Of a stretch of DNA of 64,000 nt, positions 27,207 to 35,067 are shown in pieces; position 1 is the first letter of the stretch, and every line of letters begins with the position of its first letter. Source of the stretch: Salinibaculum rarum (lineage in GTDB: Archaea; Halobacteriota; Halobacteria; Halobacteriales; Haloarculaceae); contig NZ_CP129992.1 of the NCBI RefSeq assembly GCF_030505615.1, forward strand, positions 930,001 through 994,000, read 5' to 3'. The translations under genes and the position numbers were made by a program. The notes beneath the pieces are model-generated. The model was not told the origin of the DNA. It did no database searches and saw only the letters and a list, made by a program, of their open reading frames with translations.

Positions 27207-27499
27207 CGCAGCGCGTCCACGTCTCCCGCCAGGTCGGCCTCGTCGTAGTTCGACAAGATTCCGCGGTCGTTGGCTTCAGCCATCATCTCTGCGATGGAGA
27301 GGTCGGCGATGTCGGCGGCGCCGCGCATACCTACCTCGCCGTCCTGGTAGCGCTGGAGTGCGATACGAATCAACTCCTCTCGCGCACCGCGGCGGAGCGC
27401 CTCGCGAATCGCGTCGCTTCGATTTCCCCCCTGCAACGCGGCCAGTTTGTCGACGAGGTCCAGTTCCTCGTCGCTCATTCGCGTCGTGACGTTCTCCAT
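27203..27499 (-). CDS. RHH/UPF0175-type antitoxin
   Basis: The ATG at 27499 gives 98 residues. The N-terminal ribbon-helix-helix (MENVTTRMSDEELDLVDKLA, GNRSDAIREALRRG) is followed by a UPF0175-like region (IALQRYQDGEVGMRGAADIADLSIAEMM, EANDRGI). It presumably binds its own operator and neutralises the PIN toxin. A TATA (GTTAATAC on the minus strand) is centred 26-27 bp upstream, so the mRNA is leaderless. Upstream open frame to 27766 is not coding. Confidence 0.82.
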   Translation of the reverse strand: MENVTTRMSDEELDLVDKLAALQGGNRSDAIREALRRGAREELIRIALQRYQDGEVGMRGAADIADLSIAEMMAEANDRGILSNYDEADLAGDVDALR

Positions 27500-27501
27500 G
27501 T

Positions 27502-27518
27502 GCAATGCAACGCATTGC
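27502..27518. promoter_or_regulatory. Palindromic operator of the toxin-antitoxin pair
   Basis: GCAATGC-AAC-GCATTGC, a perfect 7-bp inverted repeat with a 3-bp centre. It occupies the space between the TATA box (27522-27529) and the transcription/translation start at 27499, exactly where an RHH repressor would block the promoter. Confidence 0.75.
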
Positions 27519-27521
27519 GAC

Positions 27522-27529
27522 GTATTAAC
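27522..27529 (-). promoter_or_regulatory. TATA box of the toxin-antitoxin operon
   Basis: GTTAATAC on the minus strand is centred 26-27 bp before the antitoxin ATG. Confidence 0.55.
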
Positions 27530-27552
27530 TGTCACGCCGACGGCGCTGTCGG

Positions 27553-28062
27553 TCACATCGTCGCCGCGCCGCCGGCCAGCGTCATCGTCCACACGAACGT
27601 CAGAATCCCAGTTGCCCACACTGACAGCGTCGCCATCCGGAGTGGGTACGCGACCAGATAGCCGACGGGGCGGGCCGGCGCCGGAAGCGACGCGGCCGTC
27701 CGCAACAGTGTCTCCGTGTCCGTCGCGCTGGGGAGGGCGGTAAAGCCAAAACAGAAGCCGAGCCACAGAAAGACCAGCCTCGTCCGTGTGCCGGAGGCAC
27801 CGGCCAGCGCGAACGCACCAAAGGCGAGCAGCGAGTTGACCAGCAGCGGTGCGACGGCAATCGCCAGGTCGGCCCCGAACCCGTCGACTGACTCGTGTTC
27901 GAGGACGGCACTGTCGTCGAACGGACGGAGGACCGGCCGGGCGTACACCGCGACGCCGCTGAGTTTGCAGGCGGCGTAGTGGGCGTACTCGTGGGTGAGG
28001 ATACCCGGGCCGACGGCGATGGTAATCAGGAGATTACTCAGCCGTGAGAGCGGGGACAGCAC
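27553..28062 (-). CDS. Membrane metallopeptidase-like protein with HEYAH motif
   Basis: The 169-residue integral membrane protein has about four TM helices. HEYAH at about residues 24-28 (in GILTHEYAHYAACKLSG) fits the HExxH zinc site of membrane-embedded proteases such as M50/DUF3267-like proteins. The second zinc ligand usually sits in a later helix; D83-G-F-G-A-D is a possible but unconvincing candidate. It may be an active intramembrane protease or a degenerate relative. No neighbouring substrate is obvious. Confidence 0.6.
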   Translation of the reverse strand: MLSPLSRLSNLLITIAVGPGILTHEYAHYAACKLSGVAVYARPVLRPFDDSAVLEHESVDGFGADLAIAVAPLLVNSLLAFGAFALAGASGTRTRLVFLWLGFCFGFTALPSATDTETLLRTAASLPAPARPVGYLVAYPLRMATLSVWATGILTFVWTMTLAGGAATM

Positions 28063-28212
28063 GGGCAGATGTTAGGCTGGGACGCTAATAGTGTCGTCGG
28101 GGCTTCGCTGTCGCCTGCTCGCTCGGTCGTTGCCGCGTCGGCCGCTGTCGTCGTCCCGCTAACACTCACTGGCGCCGTATGATATAGAACGGTTCAGTGC
28201 GTAGTGTGTGGT

Positions 28213-29202
28213 GTGACAACATTGTACGCGGCGCTGGACCGTCGCTTGCTGTCGGTTCGGGGGGCAGAGAGCGACTGGACCGCACGCGAGGGGCTGACCG
28301 ACCGCGCCGTCAGGTGTGTCGCTGCCTCGTCGGCCGCGCCCGAGCGGGTGTTTGCGGGCACTGTCGATTCGGGACTGCTCCGGAGTTCCGACGGCGGGCG
28401 GCGGTGGACGGAAGTCGGCTCGTTTTCCGACCGCGTCACCGCCGTCACCGTCAGCCCCCACGACCCCGACGACGTGTGGGTGGGCACCGAACCCAGCGTG
28501 GTGTACCGGTCGACGGATGGGGGAGACTCCTTCGCCGAACGGGGCGGACTGGCGGAGTTGCCCTGTAGTGACCGCTGGTCGTACCCACCGAGACCGGAGA
28601 CACATCGCGTTCGCTGGATTGCGGTCAACCCACACGACCCGGCCCACATCTACGTCGCTATCGAGGCGGGGGCGTTCGTTCGCTCCGTCGACGGCGGGCG
28701 GACCTGGCAGCCACACCCCGACGGCGGCCGCTGGGACAACCACACCCTGGCGACCCATCCCGACGCCCCCTGCCGCGTGTACACGGCCGCCGGTGACGGA
28801 TACGCCGTCTCGCCCGACTGTGGGGACACCTGGCAGTCTCCCCAGGAGGGGTTAGACCACCGGTACGTCTGGGGGCTGGCGGTCGACCCCGGCGACCCCG
28901 AGACAGTCGTCGTCTCGGCGGCGAGCGATGCCGACAGTGCACACCGGCCCGGTGGCGCACACGCGTACGTCTATCGCAAGTCCGGTCCGGACGACCCGTG
29001 GACGGTGGCGATGGACGGCTTACCGGAGCCTCGGGGAACCGTTCGGGCGGTGCTGACTGCCGGCAACGACGGGGAGTTCTACGCGCTGACGAACCGCGGG
29101 CTGTTTTGCTCGGAGGACGGCGGACAGTCGTGGGACGAACTGCCAATCGAGTGGCCCGACTCGTACTGCGACCAGGTCGGACGAGGGCTGGCCGTGGTGT
29201 AG
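28213..29202 (+). CDS. Cytoplasmic BNR/Asp-box beta-propeller protein
   Basis: The GTG at 28213 is preferred over a GTG at 28204 because TATAGAA is centred about 27 bp upstream. The 329-residue protein has at least five Asp-box repeats (SSDGGRRW, STDGGDSF, SVDGGRTW, SPDCGDTW, SEDGGQSW), each in a four-stranded blade with xVTAVTVSPHDP-type strands. This predicts a six- or seven-bladed sialidase/Ycf48-like propeller. No signal peptide or anchor is present, so it acts inside the cell. Enzymatic residues of sialidases are not apparent. Function unknown; binding or scaffold role likely. Confidence 0.75.
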   Translation: MTTLYAALDRRLLSVRGAESDWTAREGLTDRAVRCVAASSAAPERVFAGTVDSGLLRSSDGGRRWTEVGSFSDRVTAVTVSPHDPDDVWVGTEPSVVYRSTDGGDSFAERGGLAELPCSDRWSYPPRPETHRVRWIAVNPHDPAHIYVAIEAGAFVRSVDGGRTWQPHPDGGRWDNHTLATHPDAPCRVYTAAGDGYAVSPDCGDTWQSPQEGLDHRYVWGLAVDPGDPETVVVSAASDADSAHRPGGAHAYVYRKSGPDDPWTVAMDGLPEPRGTVRAVLTAGNDGEFYALTNRGLFCSEDGGQSWDELPIEWPDSYCDQVGRGLAVV

Positions 29203-29832
29203 TTACATCCGATGCGCTTCGGTCGAGTCCGACGCAGTCTGCTGGGCGAGAACGGCGCCGACCGTTCCACAGACGAGCGGGTAGACGAGACCGACCAGCA
29301 GGACACTCGTCAGGAGGACCGGTGCAATCGTGACACCGACAGTGCCGCCGAGACCGGTCTCGGTGTACGAAAACACCAGCTGCCCGACGACGGCAAGCGG
29401 CAGGTAGCCGGCGACGACGCTCGCGCCGAGCGCTGCCGCGGTGGTCGCCGTCACGTCCGGCCCGGTGACGCGTCGGACGAGGACGAAGCCGCTCCCGACG
29501 AGGGCGACGATGGGGACCAGCACGTAGAGTATCTCCGGGACGGCGTCGGTGAGACTCGTGAGTTCGCCAAAGCCCTCGAAGAGGTTCACCGTGCCCGTTT
29601 CAGAGCGCTCGCCGGCGAACCCCGTTATCTCCATTTTGACGGTGTGGGCGGCGTAGAATACCCAGCCGACGGTTGTTATCACTCCCGCGTCGACGCTGGA
29701 TTCGACACCGTCGACGAGGACGAACACGACTGTCAGGACGTAGCCGACGAGATACGCGAGCACGCCAAAGAGGAGACTCCGTGGGAGGTGCTCGCGGAGT
29801 CGGTCGGCGAGACGCTGAGATTGGGGGACCAT
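29203..29832 (-). CDS. Hypothetical membrane protein
   Basis: The 209-residue protein has five to six predicted TM helices (about 19-40, 50-66, 101-125, 130-155, 163-195) and one extracytoplasmic loop (about 67-98). Its stop abuts the stop of the convergent propeller gene. The sequence has a typical haloarchaeal hydrophobic protein pattern, but I do not recognise a characterised family. Confidence 0.6.
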   Translation of the reverse strand: MVPQSQRLADRLREHLPRSLLFGVLAYLVGYVLTVVFVLVDGVESSVDAGVITTVGWVFYAAHTVKMEITGFAGERSETGTVNLFEGFGELTSLTDAVPEILYVLVPIVALVGSGFVLVRRVTGPDVTATTAAALGASVVAGYLPLAVVGQLVFSYTETGLGGTVGVTIAPVLLTSVLLVGLVYPLVCGTVGAVLAQQTASDSTEAHRM

Positions 29833-29892
29833 ACCAGAAGACGACGCTTTGCCCGTATACGTCTTGTTGCCATCTGACGCCGAGAGGGCGGG

Positions 29893-30627
29893 CTACTGGT
29901 ACATCCCGAGTGGCTGGGCGCGCGTCGACTCCTCTTCGGCCTCTTGCATCTGCTTGGCGAGGCGCTCGCGTGCGGCGGCCACCTTGTCGGCCTGCTCGAC
30001 GAGGCGGTCGGTGGCGACGTCGATACCCGCAAGCGGGCCGATGCCGTCGTTGAGGAAGACACGCGCGGCCTCGGGGTCGGGGAAGTTCGCGTCCGCCTGG
30101 ACGACGAGACCGACGCTGTCGAGTCCCTGCTCGCCGGCCTCGGCCAGCAACGCGCCGGTGGGGCCGCTGACCATCCCGCTCTCGGAGGGGACTGGGATGT
30201 CGTGTTCGGCGAGCAACGCGTCGGCACCGCCGGTGGCGATACCGTACAGCAACGGGACACCGTCTTTCTCTTCGGGGAGGCCACTGAGATACAGCGGCAG
30301 CGCGTTCTTGTCGTCCATCCAGCCGGTGACGCAGGCCGCAAACTCCTCGGCCGCGGTCGGCGAGACGGGGATGTCGGACTGCAACACGAGCAGGTCGCGT
30401 TGCTCGTCGGCGTAGACTCGGACCGGGGGCCGGACTCCGCGTTCCCCTTCCTCGTAGACGGCGACGTCCGGCAGTCCCTCGCAGTGACAGGCCGCGTAGT
30501 ACTCCATCTCCAGTTGTTCGACGAGGTGGTCGGCCGCCAGTTTGCCGACGAGGCCGACACCTGGCAGTCCCTCGACGAGGGCGGGGTCGTCGAGACTCAT
30601 CGACTGTTTCTCTTCGATGTGTGCCAT
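29893..30627 (-). CDS. PAC2-family proteasome assembly chaperone with C-terminal HbYX motif
   Basis: The 244-residue protein has the PAC2/PbaB pattern: LVEGLPGVGLVGKLAADHLVEQLEM near the start, DLLVLQSDIPVS, LYGIATGGADALL, and SGPTGALLAEAGEQGLDSVGLV. A C-terminal helix follows (about 205-235). The last three residues are Met-Tyr-Gln, a hydrophobic-Tyr-X (HbYX) motif. In proteasome activators and in the archaeal chaperone PbaA this motif docks in the alpha-ring pockets. It is likely a proteasome assembly or gating factor. The next gene downstream is unrelated. Confidence 0.82.
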   Translation of the reverse strand: MAHIEEKQSMSLDDPALVEGLPGVGLVGKLAADHLVEQLEMEYYAACHCEGLPDVAVYEEGERGVRPPVRVYADEQRDLLVLQSDIPVSPTAAEEFAACVTGWMDDKNALPLYLSGLPEEKDGVPLLYGIATGGADALLAEHDIPVPSESGMVSGPTGALLAEAGEQGLDSVGLVVQADANFPDPEAARVFLNDGIGPLAGIDVATDRLVEQADKVAAARERLAKQMQEAEEESTRAQPLGMYQ

Positions 30628-30651
30628 AGTGAACAGAGAACGCCGGCGGAC

Positions 30652-31023
30652 TTAACGTTCGGTGCTGTCGTCGCCTGGCTCGCTGTCGTCTTCGACGGTT
30701 ATCTCGACTGGCTCGCCGGTCCGCTGGTCGCGCTCGCTGCCGGTGCCAAGGAGCTTCGACCGGATGTCGTTGGCGACGTTCTCGACCTGTTTGCGGACGC
30801 TCCCGATTTCGTCTTCGAACGTCTCGACGCTGCGGTCGACGTAGTGGACCCGCTCGACGGGGATGCGCCGGACCACGTCGTTGCCGGCCTCGTCCTCGTC
30901 GCGTTTCAGAATCCAGTGGTCCTGAAAGTACGCGACGTGCTCGTTTTTGACCGTCTTCTCGACAGTCCCCTCCTCTGGGTGGTCGTAGACTATCGTCGCT
31001 GTTCCGAGGTTACTGTCGGCCAT
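30652..31023 (-). CDS. Conserved haloarchaeal hypothetical protein
   Basis: The ATG at 31023 gives 123 residues. The N-terminal beta-rich part (GTATIVYDHPEEGTVEKTVKNEHVAYFQDHWILK, i.e. about 7-40) is followed by an amphipathic helix (about 65-92, FEDEIGSVRKQVENVANDIRS) and a disordered acidic tail. Longer open frame upstream is antisense to the methyltransferase gene and rejected. It lies 24 bp upstream of the PAC2 gene on the same strand and is probably co-transcribed with it. Function unknown. Confidence 0.65.
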   Translation of the reverse strand: MADSNLGTATIVYDHPEEGTVEKTVKNEHVAYFQDHWILKRDEDEAGNDVVRRIPVERVHYVDRSVETFEDEIGSVRKQVENVANDIRSKLLGTGSERDQRTGEPVEITVEDDSEPGDDSTER

Positions 31024-31123
31024 ATCGGTACTCGGGGGTCGACGCATATGGACTTTCGGCCGGACGGGCGAACAGACAGGTGAGTCGAAACCCACAAGCG
31101 CCGCCCCGCGAAACCCGACACCA

Positions 31124-32035
31124 ATGTCCGTACTGGAGCGGTACGAACCGCTCGTCGACGACTTCGAGGCCTTTCTTTCGGCCTGTGAGCGCCCGCTCCC
31201 TGCCGTCGTTCGCGTCAACACCATCCGCACGACGGCCGAGCGCGCTATCGAGGCACTCGCAGACGACGGTATCGCGACCGAACGGGTCGACTGGCACGCC
31301 GACCTTCTGCGCCTGCCCGAGGACCAGCCCGGCGCGAACTGGCCGTACGTCCACGGCTGGCTCCACGGCCAGGAGGAGGTGTCTGCGATTCCGGCCGACG
31401 TGCTCGCGCCCGAACAGGGCGAGCGCGTCTGGGACGCCTGTGCTGCCCCGGGGAGCAAGACGACCCAGCTGGCGGCACTGATGGACGACACCGGCCGCAT
31501 CGTCGCCACCGACAACAACCTCGGGCGCATCTCCGCGCTGCGTTCGAACGCCGAACGGCTCGGCGTCACCAACACCGCCATCACCAACGAGGACGCGCGC
31601 AACCACTCGCTGAAGCCGTTCGACGGCGCGGAGTACGACCGCGCGCTCGTCGACGTGCCCTGCTCGTGTGAGGGGACCATCCGGAAGAACCCCGACACGC
31701 TCGACGAGTGGAGTATAGAGCACGTCCACGGCATCGCTGGCGCACAGAAGGGCATCCTCCGGCGGGCCGTCCAGGCGACCGAATCCGGCGGCACCGTCGT
31801 CTACTCGACGTGTACGTTCGCGCCCGAGGAAAACGAGGCGGTCCTCGACTACGCGCTCTCCGAGGAGGGTGGCTGTCGCGTCGTCGACTACGACCTGCCG
31901 CTCGACCACACAGACGGCGTCACCGAGTGGGAGGGGACGGAGTACGACCCGCAGGTCGCCAACGCGAAACGCATCTACCCACACCACAACGACACGGGTG
32001 GGTTCTTCTGTGCGAAACTGGAGGTGACTGCGTGA
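31124..32035 (+). CDS. NOP2/NSUN-family RNA m5C methyltransferase
   Basis: The 303-residue protein has the NSUN core: SAM site DACAAPGSKTTQL, VATDNN, catalytic motif DVPCSCEGT and second Cys in YSTCTFAPEENE, ending PHHNDTGGFFCAKL. Both catalytic cysteines of the m5C mechanism are present. The N-terminal region is short (about 60 residues), lacking the PUA domain of NSUN6-type enzymes. A separate gene directly downstream, overlapping by 1 bp, probably encodes that missing RNA-binding part. The target (tRNA or rRNA) is not determined. Confidence 0.9.
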   Translation: MSVLERYEPLVDDFEAFLSACERPLPAVVRVNTIRTTAERAIEALADDGIATERVDWHADLLRLPEDQPGANWPYVHGWLHGQEEVSAIPADVLAPEQGERVWDACAAPGSKTTQLAALMDDTGRIVATDNNLGRISALRSNAERLGVTNTAITNEDARNHSLKPFDGAEYDRALVDVPCSCEGTIRKNPDTLDEWSIEHVHGIAGAQKGILRRAVQATESGGTVVYSTCTFAPEENEAVLDYALSEEGGCRVVDYDLPLDHTDGVTEWEGTEYDPQVANAKRIYPHHNDTGGFFCAKLEVTA

Positions 32036-32547
32036 TGGGCGAGGACACCGCCAACGTCGGCACGCAGTTCGACCGCCTGCCAGCGACCGCCGAGGAGTGC
32101 ACCGTCGAGGGCAGAGCCACCCGCGCGGACGTGCTCGAGTGGTGGGACGACCGCTTTGGCGTCGACCCCGCTGTCTTCGAGGAGTACACGTTCTGGGAGC
32201 GTGGCAGCGGCAAAGTCTGGGCACTCAGGGGCGACGAACCCACGCCGGTCGACATCGAGGGACTGGGGATGACCTTTCTCCGGACCCGACAGGAACACTG
32301 GAAACCGACGCTGTCGGCTGTCCAGCGGTTCGGACAGCACGCGAGCGAGAACGTGATCGAACTCGACGACGAGCAAGCGGCGACGTTCATGGCCGGCGAC
32401 GACCAGGAACTCGACTGGGACGGCGACTGGGGGTATCTCGTCGTCACCCACGCCATCGCGGGCGAACCGGAACCGCTGGGCGTGGCGCTGTTCGTCTACG
32501 GCGAGTTGCGGTCACAGGTACCCAAGGGCCGGCGCCGAGAACTGTAG
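32035..32547 (+). CDS. PUA-like companion protein of the m5C methyltransferase
   Basis: The ATG at 32035 overlaps the methyltransferase TGA by one base (TGATG), giving tight coupling. The 170-residue protein has no TM or enzymatic motif. It has WWDDRFGVDPAVFEEYTFWERGSGKVWAL near the start, LRTRQEHWKPTLSAVQRFG and ENVIELDDEQA in the middle, and YLVVTHAIAGEPEPLGVALF and a basic C-terminus (PKGRRREL). This resembles the C-terminal domain found fused to NSUN/RsmF-like methyltransferases elsewhere. It likely positions RNA for the partner enzyme. Confidence 0.7.
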   Translation: MGEDTANVGTQFDRLPATAEECTVEGRATRADVLEWWDDRFGVDPAVFEEYTFWERGSGKVWALRGDEPTPVDIEGLGMTFLRTRQEHWKPTLSAVQRFGQHASENVIELDDEQAATFMAGDDQELDWDGDWGYLVVTHAIAGEPEPLGVALFVYGELRSQVPKGRRREL

Positions 32548-32551
32548 CCGG

Positions 32552-33304
32552 TCAGTCGGTGCGTGTCTCGCGGGGTTGCCCGTCGCGGAGGTTTTCGGTC
32601 CGGAGTTCGCCACGCGCGTGCCAGTCACGCGGCCGGCAGGCGATGACGGTGGCAGCGGCAAACAGGACCACGACGGCCGCAGTCACGGCCGTGCCCGGAA
32701 TCTCGCCGACGGCAGCGCTCGCCGGCCAGGTTTCGCCGCCGAAGGCGGTCACACGCACCACCCACGCGCCGTTGAGGATGCCGAACATCGGGAGATACAC
32801 CCGCCGGAGTCGGTGAGCGATGGCCTCTTCGGCGGTAATCTTCAGTGCGGGATTCCGGTAGTCGTCCGCGAGTTCGCGTCGCCACTCGCCGTCGATCGGC
32901 TGGGAGGGGTCCAGTCCGGGCGCCCAGACGTTCTCCTGGAGTTTTCGCACCCGGGAGCGCCACACGTCGTAGGCACGATAGCGGCGGGCTTCGATGACCA
33001 GAAAGAGGGCGATTGCGGCGTTTCCGATGAGGAGGACGTAGTGGGGGTTAGACTGGTTCGAGAACGCGTAGGTCAAAATTGCACCCATGACGATGACCGC
33101 CCAGTTGGTGGTCTGGTCGAGGCGTTCGCGCCAGAACTTCATCCGGTGGACCTCGCCACGGTAGAGGTGGGCGAGCGCGGAACTGGGGCCCATGTCCACG
33201 TCGAGCAGTCCCTGCCCGACGTCGGGGTCGGGGCCCTCACCGTCGACGGCAGGACCGTCGTCGGCGGGAGCGCTGTCGGCGCGCGGGTCCGTGTCGGCTG
33301 TCAT
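32552..33304 (-). CDS. DUF2270 membrane protein
   Basis: The 250-residue protein has a disordered acidic N-terminus (1-40) and the signature LAHLYRGEVHRMKFWRERLDQTTNWAV. Four TM helices follow in two hairpins (about 68-84, 90-106, 174-190, 204-226), with IEARRYRAYDVWRSRVRKLQENVWAPG between them. This matches DUF2270, a family of unknown function. It lies 3 bp after the HTH regulator gene and is probably in one operon with it. Confidence 0.82.
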   Translation of the reverse strand: MTADTDPRADSAPADDGPAVDGEGPDPDVGQGLLDVDMGPSSALAHLYRGEVHRMKFWRERLDQTTNWAVIVMGAILTYAFSNQSNPHYVLLIGNAAIALFLVIEARRYRAYDVWRSRVRKLQENVWAPGLDPSQPIDGEWRRELADDYRNPALKITAEEAIAHRLRRVYLPMFGILNGAWVVRVTAFGGETWPASAAVGEIPGTAVTAAVVVLFAAATVIACRPRDWHARGELRTENLRDGQPRETRTD

Positions 33305-33307
33305 CCG

Positions 33308-33700
33308 CTAGGTCTGGGGCTCGATTGTCTCGTTGTATTTGTCACGGAACTCGCCGATGAGACCGCCCATCTTCGCGTACCAGTCGTTGAGCATCCGCTG
33401 CATGTCGTCTGCGACCTCTTTCGGGTCGGCCGGCGTGAAGACGTGGTAGTAGCCGCCGCCGTCGTAGGTCCGCTGTTCGCGTGTGAGAAAGCCGGCCTCT
33501 TCGAGTCGCTTGACCGACCGGTAGGCCGTCGAGCGCTCTCGGTCGACCTCCTCGGCGATTTCGTCGACGGTCTTGGCCTCGTCGGCCGCGACCATCGTCT
33601 CGAACACTGCTCGGTCGAGGGCCGTCAGGCCGTGAAAGCACTCAAGGAGCCCTTCACACTCCATATCTGACCGGAGCATATCCTGCATCGACTGTGTCAT
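33308..33700 (-). CDS. TrmB-like winged-helix regulator with two N-terminal cysteines
   Basis: The 130-residue protein has LTALDRAVFETMVAADEAKTVDEIAEEV and recognition helix RERSTAYRSVKRLEEAGFLTRE, then a wing (TYDGGGYYHVFTP) and a C-terminal dimerisation helix. Cys15 and Cys21 in MECEGLLECF precede the DNA-binding domain and could sense redox or sulfur species. It lies just downstream of the yeeE genes on the same strand, so control of the sulfur cluster is plausible. Confidence 0.75.
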   Translation of the reverse strand: MTQSMQDMLRSDMECEGLLECFHGLTALDRAVFETMVAADEAKTVDEIAEEVDRERSTAYRSVKRLEEAGFLTREQRTYDGGGYYHVFTPADPKEVADDMQRMLNDWYAKMGGLIGEFRDKYNETIEPQT

Positions 33701-33763
33701 GCTAGACCTTTCAGTGCCGAGCGGTGAAAACGCTTTTGTGCTCCCGCTCCAATACTCCCGGCG

Positions 33764-34231
33764 TCAGTCGTCAGCGACGCCGGCAGCGGTCGCGCCAGCG
33801 TCGCCACGGATGCTCTCGCGCCAGTAGCCCTGGACGTACGCGCCCAGGAACATGCCGGCAAGCGCCCAGAGGATGGGCAGGTTTCCGATACCGAGGCTGG
33901 CGTAGGCCGCGCCGGGGCAGATGCCGGCAATCCCCCAGCCAGCGCCGAAGATGACGCCGCCGGCCAGGACGTTCCGGTCGAACGACTTCAGTCTGCGCGC
34001 GTAGTCCTGCCCGGTCAGCGGGGCGCGACTGCCGCGCCACTCGAGGAGCCCAAAGACGATACCGGTCGTTACGGCGGCACCCCCCATCACGAGCAGGAGG
34101 CCGAAGTCCTCGAACTGGAGGAAATCAAGCACGACTTCGGGGCGTGCCATCCGGCTGACGGCGAGGCCGACGCCGAAGATGAGGCCGCCGACGAAGATGA
34201 CCGGCATGAAAAGCGGGTGGCGGTCGCTCAT
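33764..34231 (-). CDS. YeeE/YedE-type sulfur transporter, C-terminal half
   Basis: The ATG at 34231 gives 155 residues with about four TM helices. GICPGAAYAS carries the conserved Cys105 of the YeeE/TsuA thiosulfate channel family. Full-length TsuA is about twice this size, and the other half is encoded by the preceding gene, which overlaps by 4 bp (ATGA). The two products probably assemble into one channel for thiosulfate or a related sulfane-sulfur compound. Confidence 0.85.
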   Translation of the reverse strand: MSDRHPLFMPVIFVGGLIFGVGLAVSRMARPEVVLDFLQFEDFGLLLVMGGAAVTTGIVFGLLEWRGSRAPLTGQDYARRLKSFDRNVLAGGVIFGAGWGIAGICPGAAYASLGIGNLPILWALAGMFLGAYVQGYWRESIRGDAGATAAGVADD

Positions 34232-34704
34232 GGCGTCACCCCCAGTGCCTGCACGAGTTGAGCGGTTCCGATGGCCACCAGCAGGAAGGTCGCGACGTTT
34301 ATCAGTGACGTCTGAGACCGCGACCCGACGCCACAGATGCCGTGCCCGGAGGTACACCCCTTCCCCAGGCGTGTCCCGACCCCGACGAGGACGCCGCCGC
34401 CGAACAGCCGCCACGGCTGGACCTCGGTGGTCCAGAGCCCGTTACCGAGCGTCAGCGTGTACGCCAGCGCACCCAGGACGATACCGAGCGTGAACACGAC
34501 GCGCCAGTCGCGTGAGACGAGATACGAGGGGCGGTTGAACCGCTTGATGTCGGAGACGTACGACAGCGTCGACTCCAGAAACGTCGATGCCCCGGCGGGA
34601 ATCCCCGTCAGGACGTAGATGAGTGCAGTCCCTGCGCCGACGAGGATACCGCCGAGCAGGTACGGAGCGATGCCGTTCGGGAACAGCGTGGTGATGAGAC
34701 TCAT
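34228..34704 (-). CDS. YeeE/YedE-type sulfur transporter, N-terminal half
   Basis: The 158-residue protein has about four TM helices and the motif LGKGCTSGHGICGVG with Cys117 and Cys124, the conserved thiol-bearing part of YeeE/TsuA. Its start overlaps the stop of the small upstream ORF by 4 bp (ATGA), and its stop overlaps the second yeeE. It is therefore the middle gene of a three-gene coupled operon. Neighbouring TusA and DsrE support a role in sulfur acquisition or trafficking. Confidence 0.85.
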   Translation of the reverse strand: MSLITTLFPNGIAPYLLGGILVGAGTALIYVLTGIPAGASTFLESTLSYVSDIKRFNRPSYLVSRDWRVVFTLGIVLGALAYTLTLGNGLWTTEVQPWRLFGGGVLVGVGTRLGKGCTSGHGICGVGSRSQTSLINVATFLLVAIGTAQLVQALGVTP

Positions 34705-34907
34705 TGTTCACTCACGGCCCAGTTGTTCGGGCCGAGTTGGGGTTCGAACGCGGTGTCGTCGCTCGCGAACCGCTGACTGCGAGCCGTCGTGTCGTCGGTG
34801 ACGCCGACAAGAACCGACCTCTCGCTAGCGTCGATGCGTCGCCTTCGCTCGCGTACCGACGGTGTGCCGACCGGAACGGCCGGTTCCGGGGACGACATCC
34901 TGTTCAT
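34701..34907 (-). CDS. Small hypothetical leader ORF of the yeeE operon
   Basis: This 68-residue ORF (MNRMSSPEPAVPVGTPSV...) has no TM and no recognised domain. Two things argue that it is translated. Its TGA overlaps the ATG of the first yeeE (ATGA), and a TATA-like TTATTAGC is centred 28 bp upstream of its ATG. It contains no Cys, so it is not a sulfur carrier. It may be a coupling ORF, a small regulator or a decayed gene. Confidence 0.45.
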   Translation of the reverse strand: MNRMSSPEPAVPVGTPSVRERRRRIDASERSVLVGVTDDTTARSQRFASDDTAFEPQLGPNNWAVSEQ

Positions 34908-34931
34908 TGTATCCCCCTATTCCCACTGGCT

Positions 34932-34939
34932 GCTAATAA
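34932..34939 (-). promoter_or_regulatory. TATA box of the yeeE operon
   Basis: TTATTAGC on the minus strand is about 28 bp from the ATG at 34907. The same octamer (GCTAATAA on the plus strand) recurs at 34981-34988 next to the palindrome. Confidence 0.5.
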
Positions 34940-34988
34940 ATTGCTTGATTGAATTGCAAAATAGTCGCAAGACCAATATGGCTAATAA

Positions 34989-35000
34989 CGTAATATTACG
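34989..35000. promoter_or_regulatory. Perfect 12-bp palindrome in the divergent sulfur promoter region
   Basis: CGTAATATTACG sits between the yeeE operon and tusA, in an unusually AT-rich 160-bp stretch. It directly precedes TTTAACAA (35005-35012), a candidate tusA TATA box. It is likely an operator for a dimeric regulator. The TrmB-like gene at 33308-33700 is a candidate, unproven. Confidence 0.6.
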
Positions 35001-35067
35001 GCTCTTTAACAAACAAGTCCGAAATGGTTTTGTACCATAGACGAAATACTAACTACCGAGTACAACG

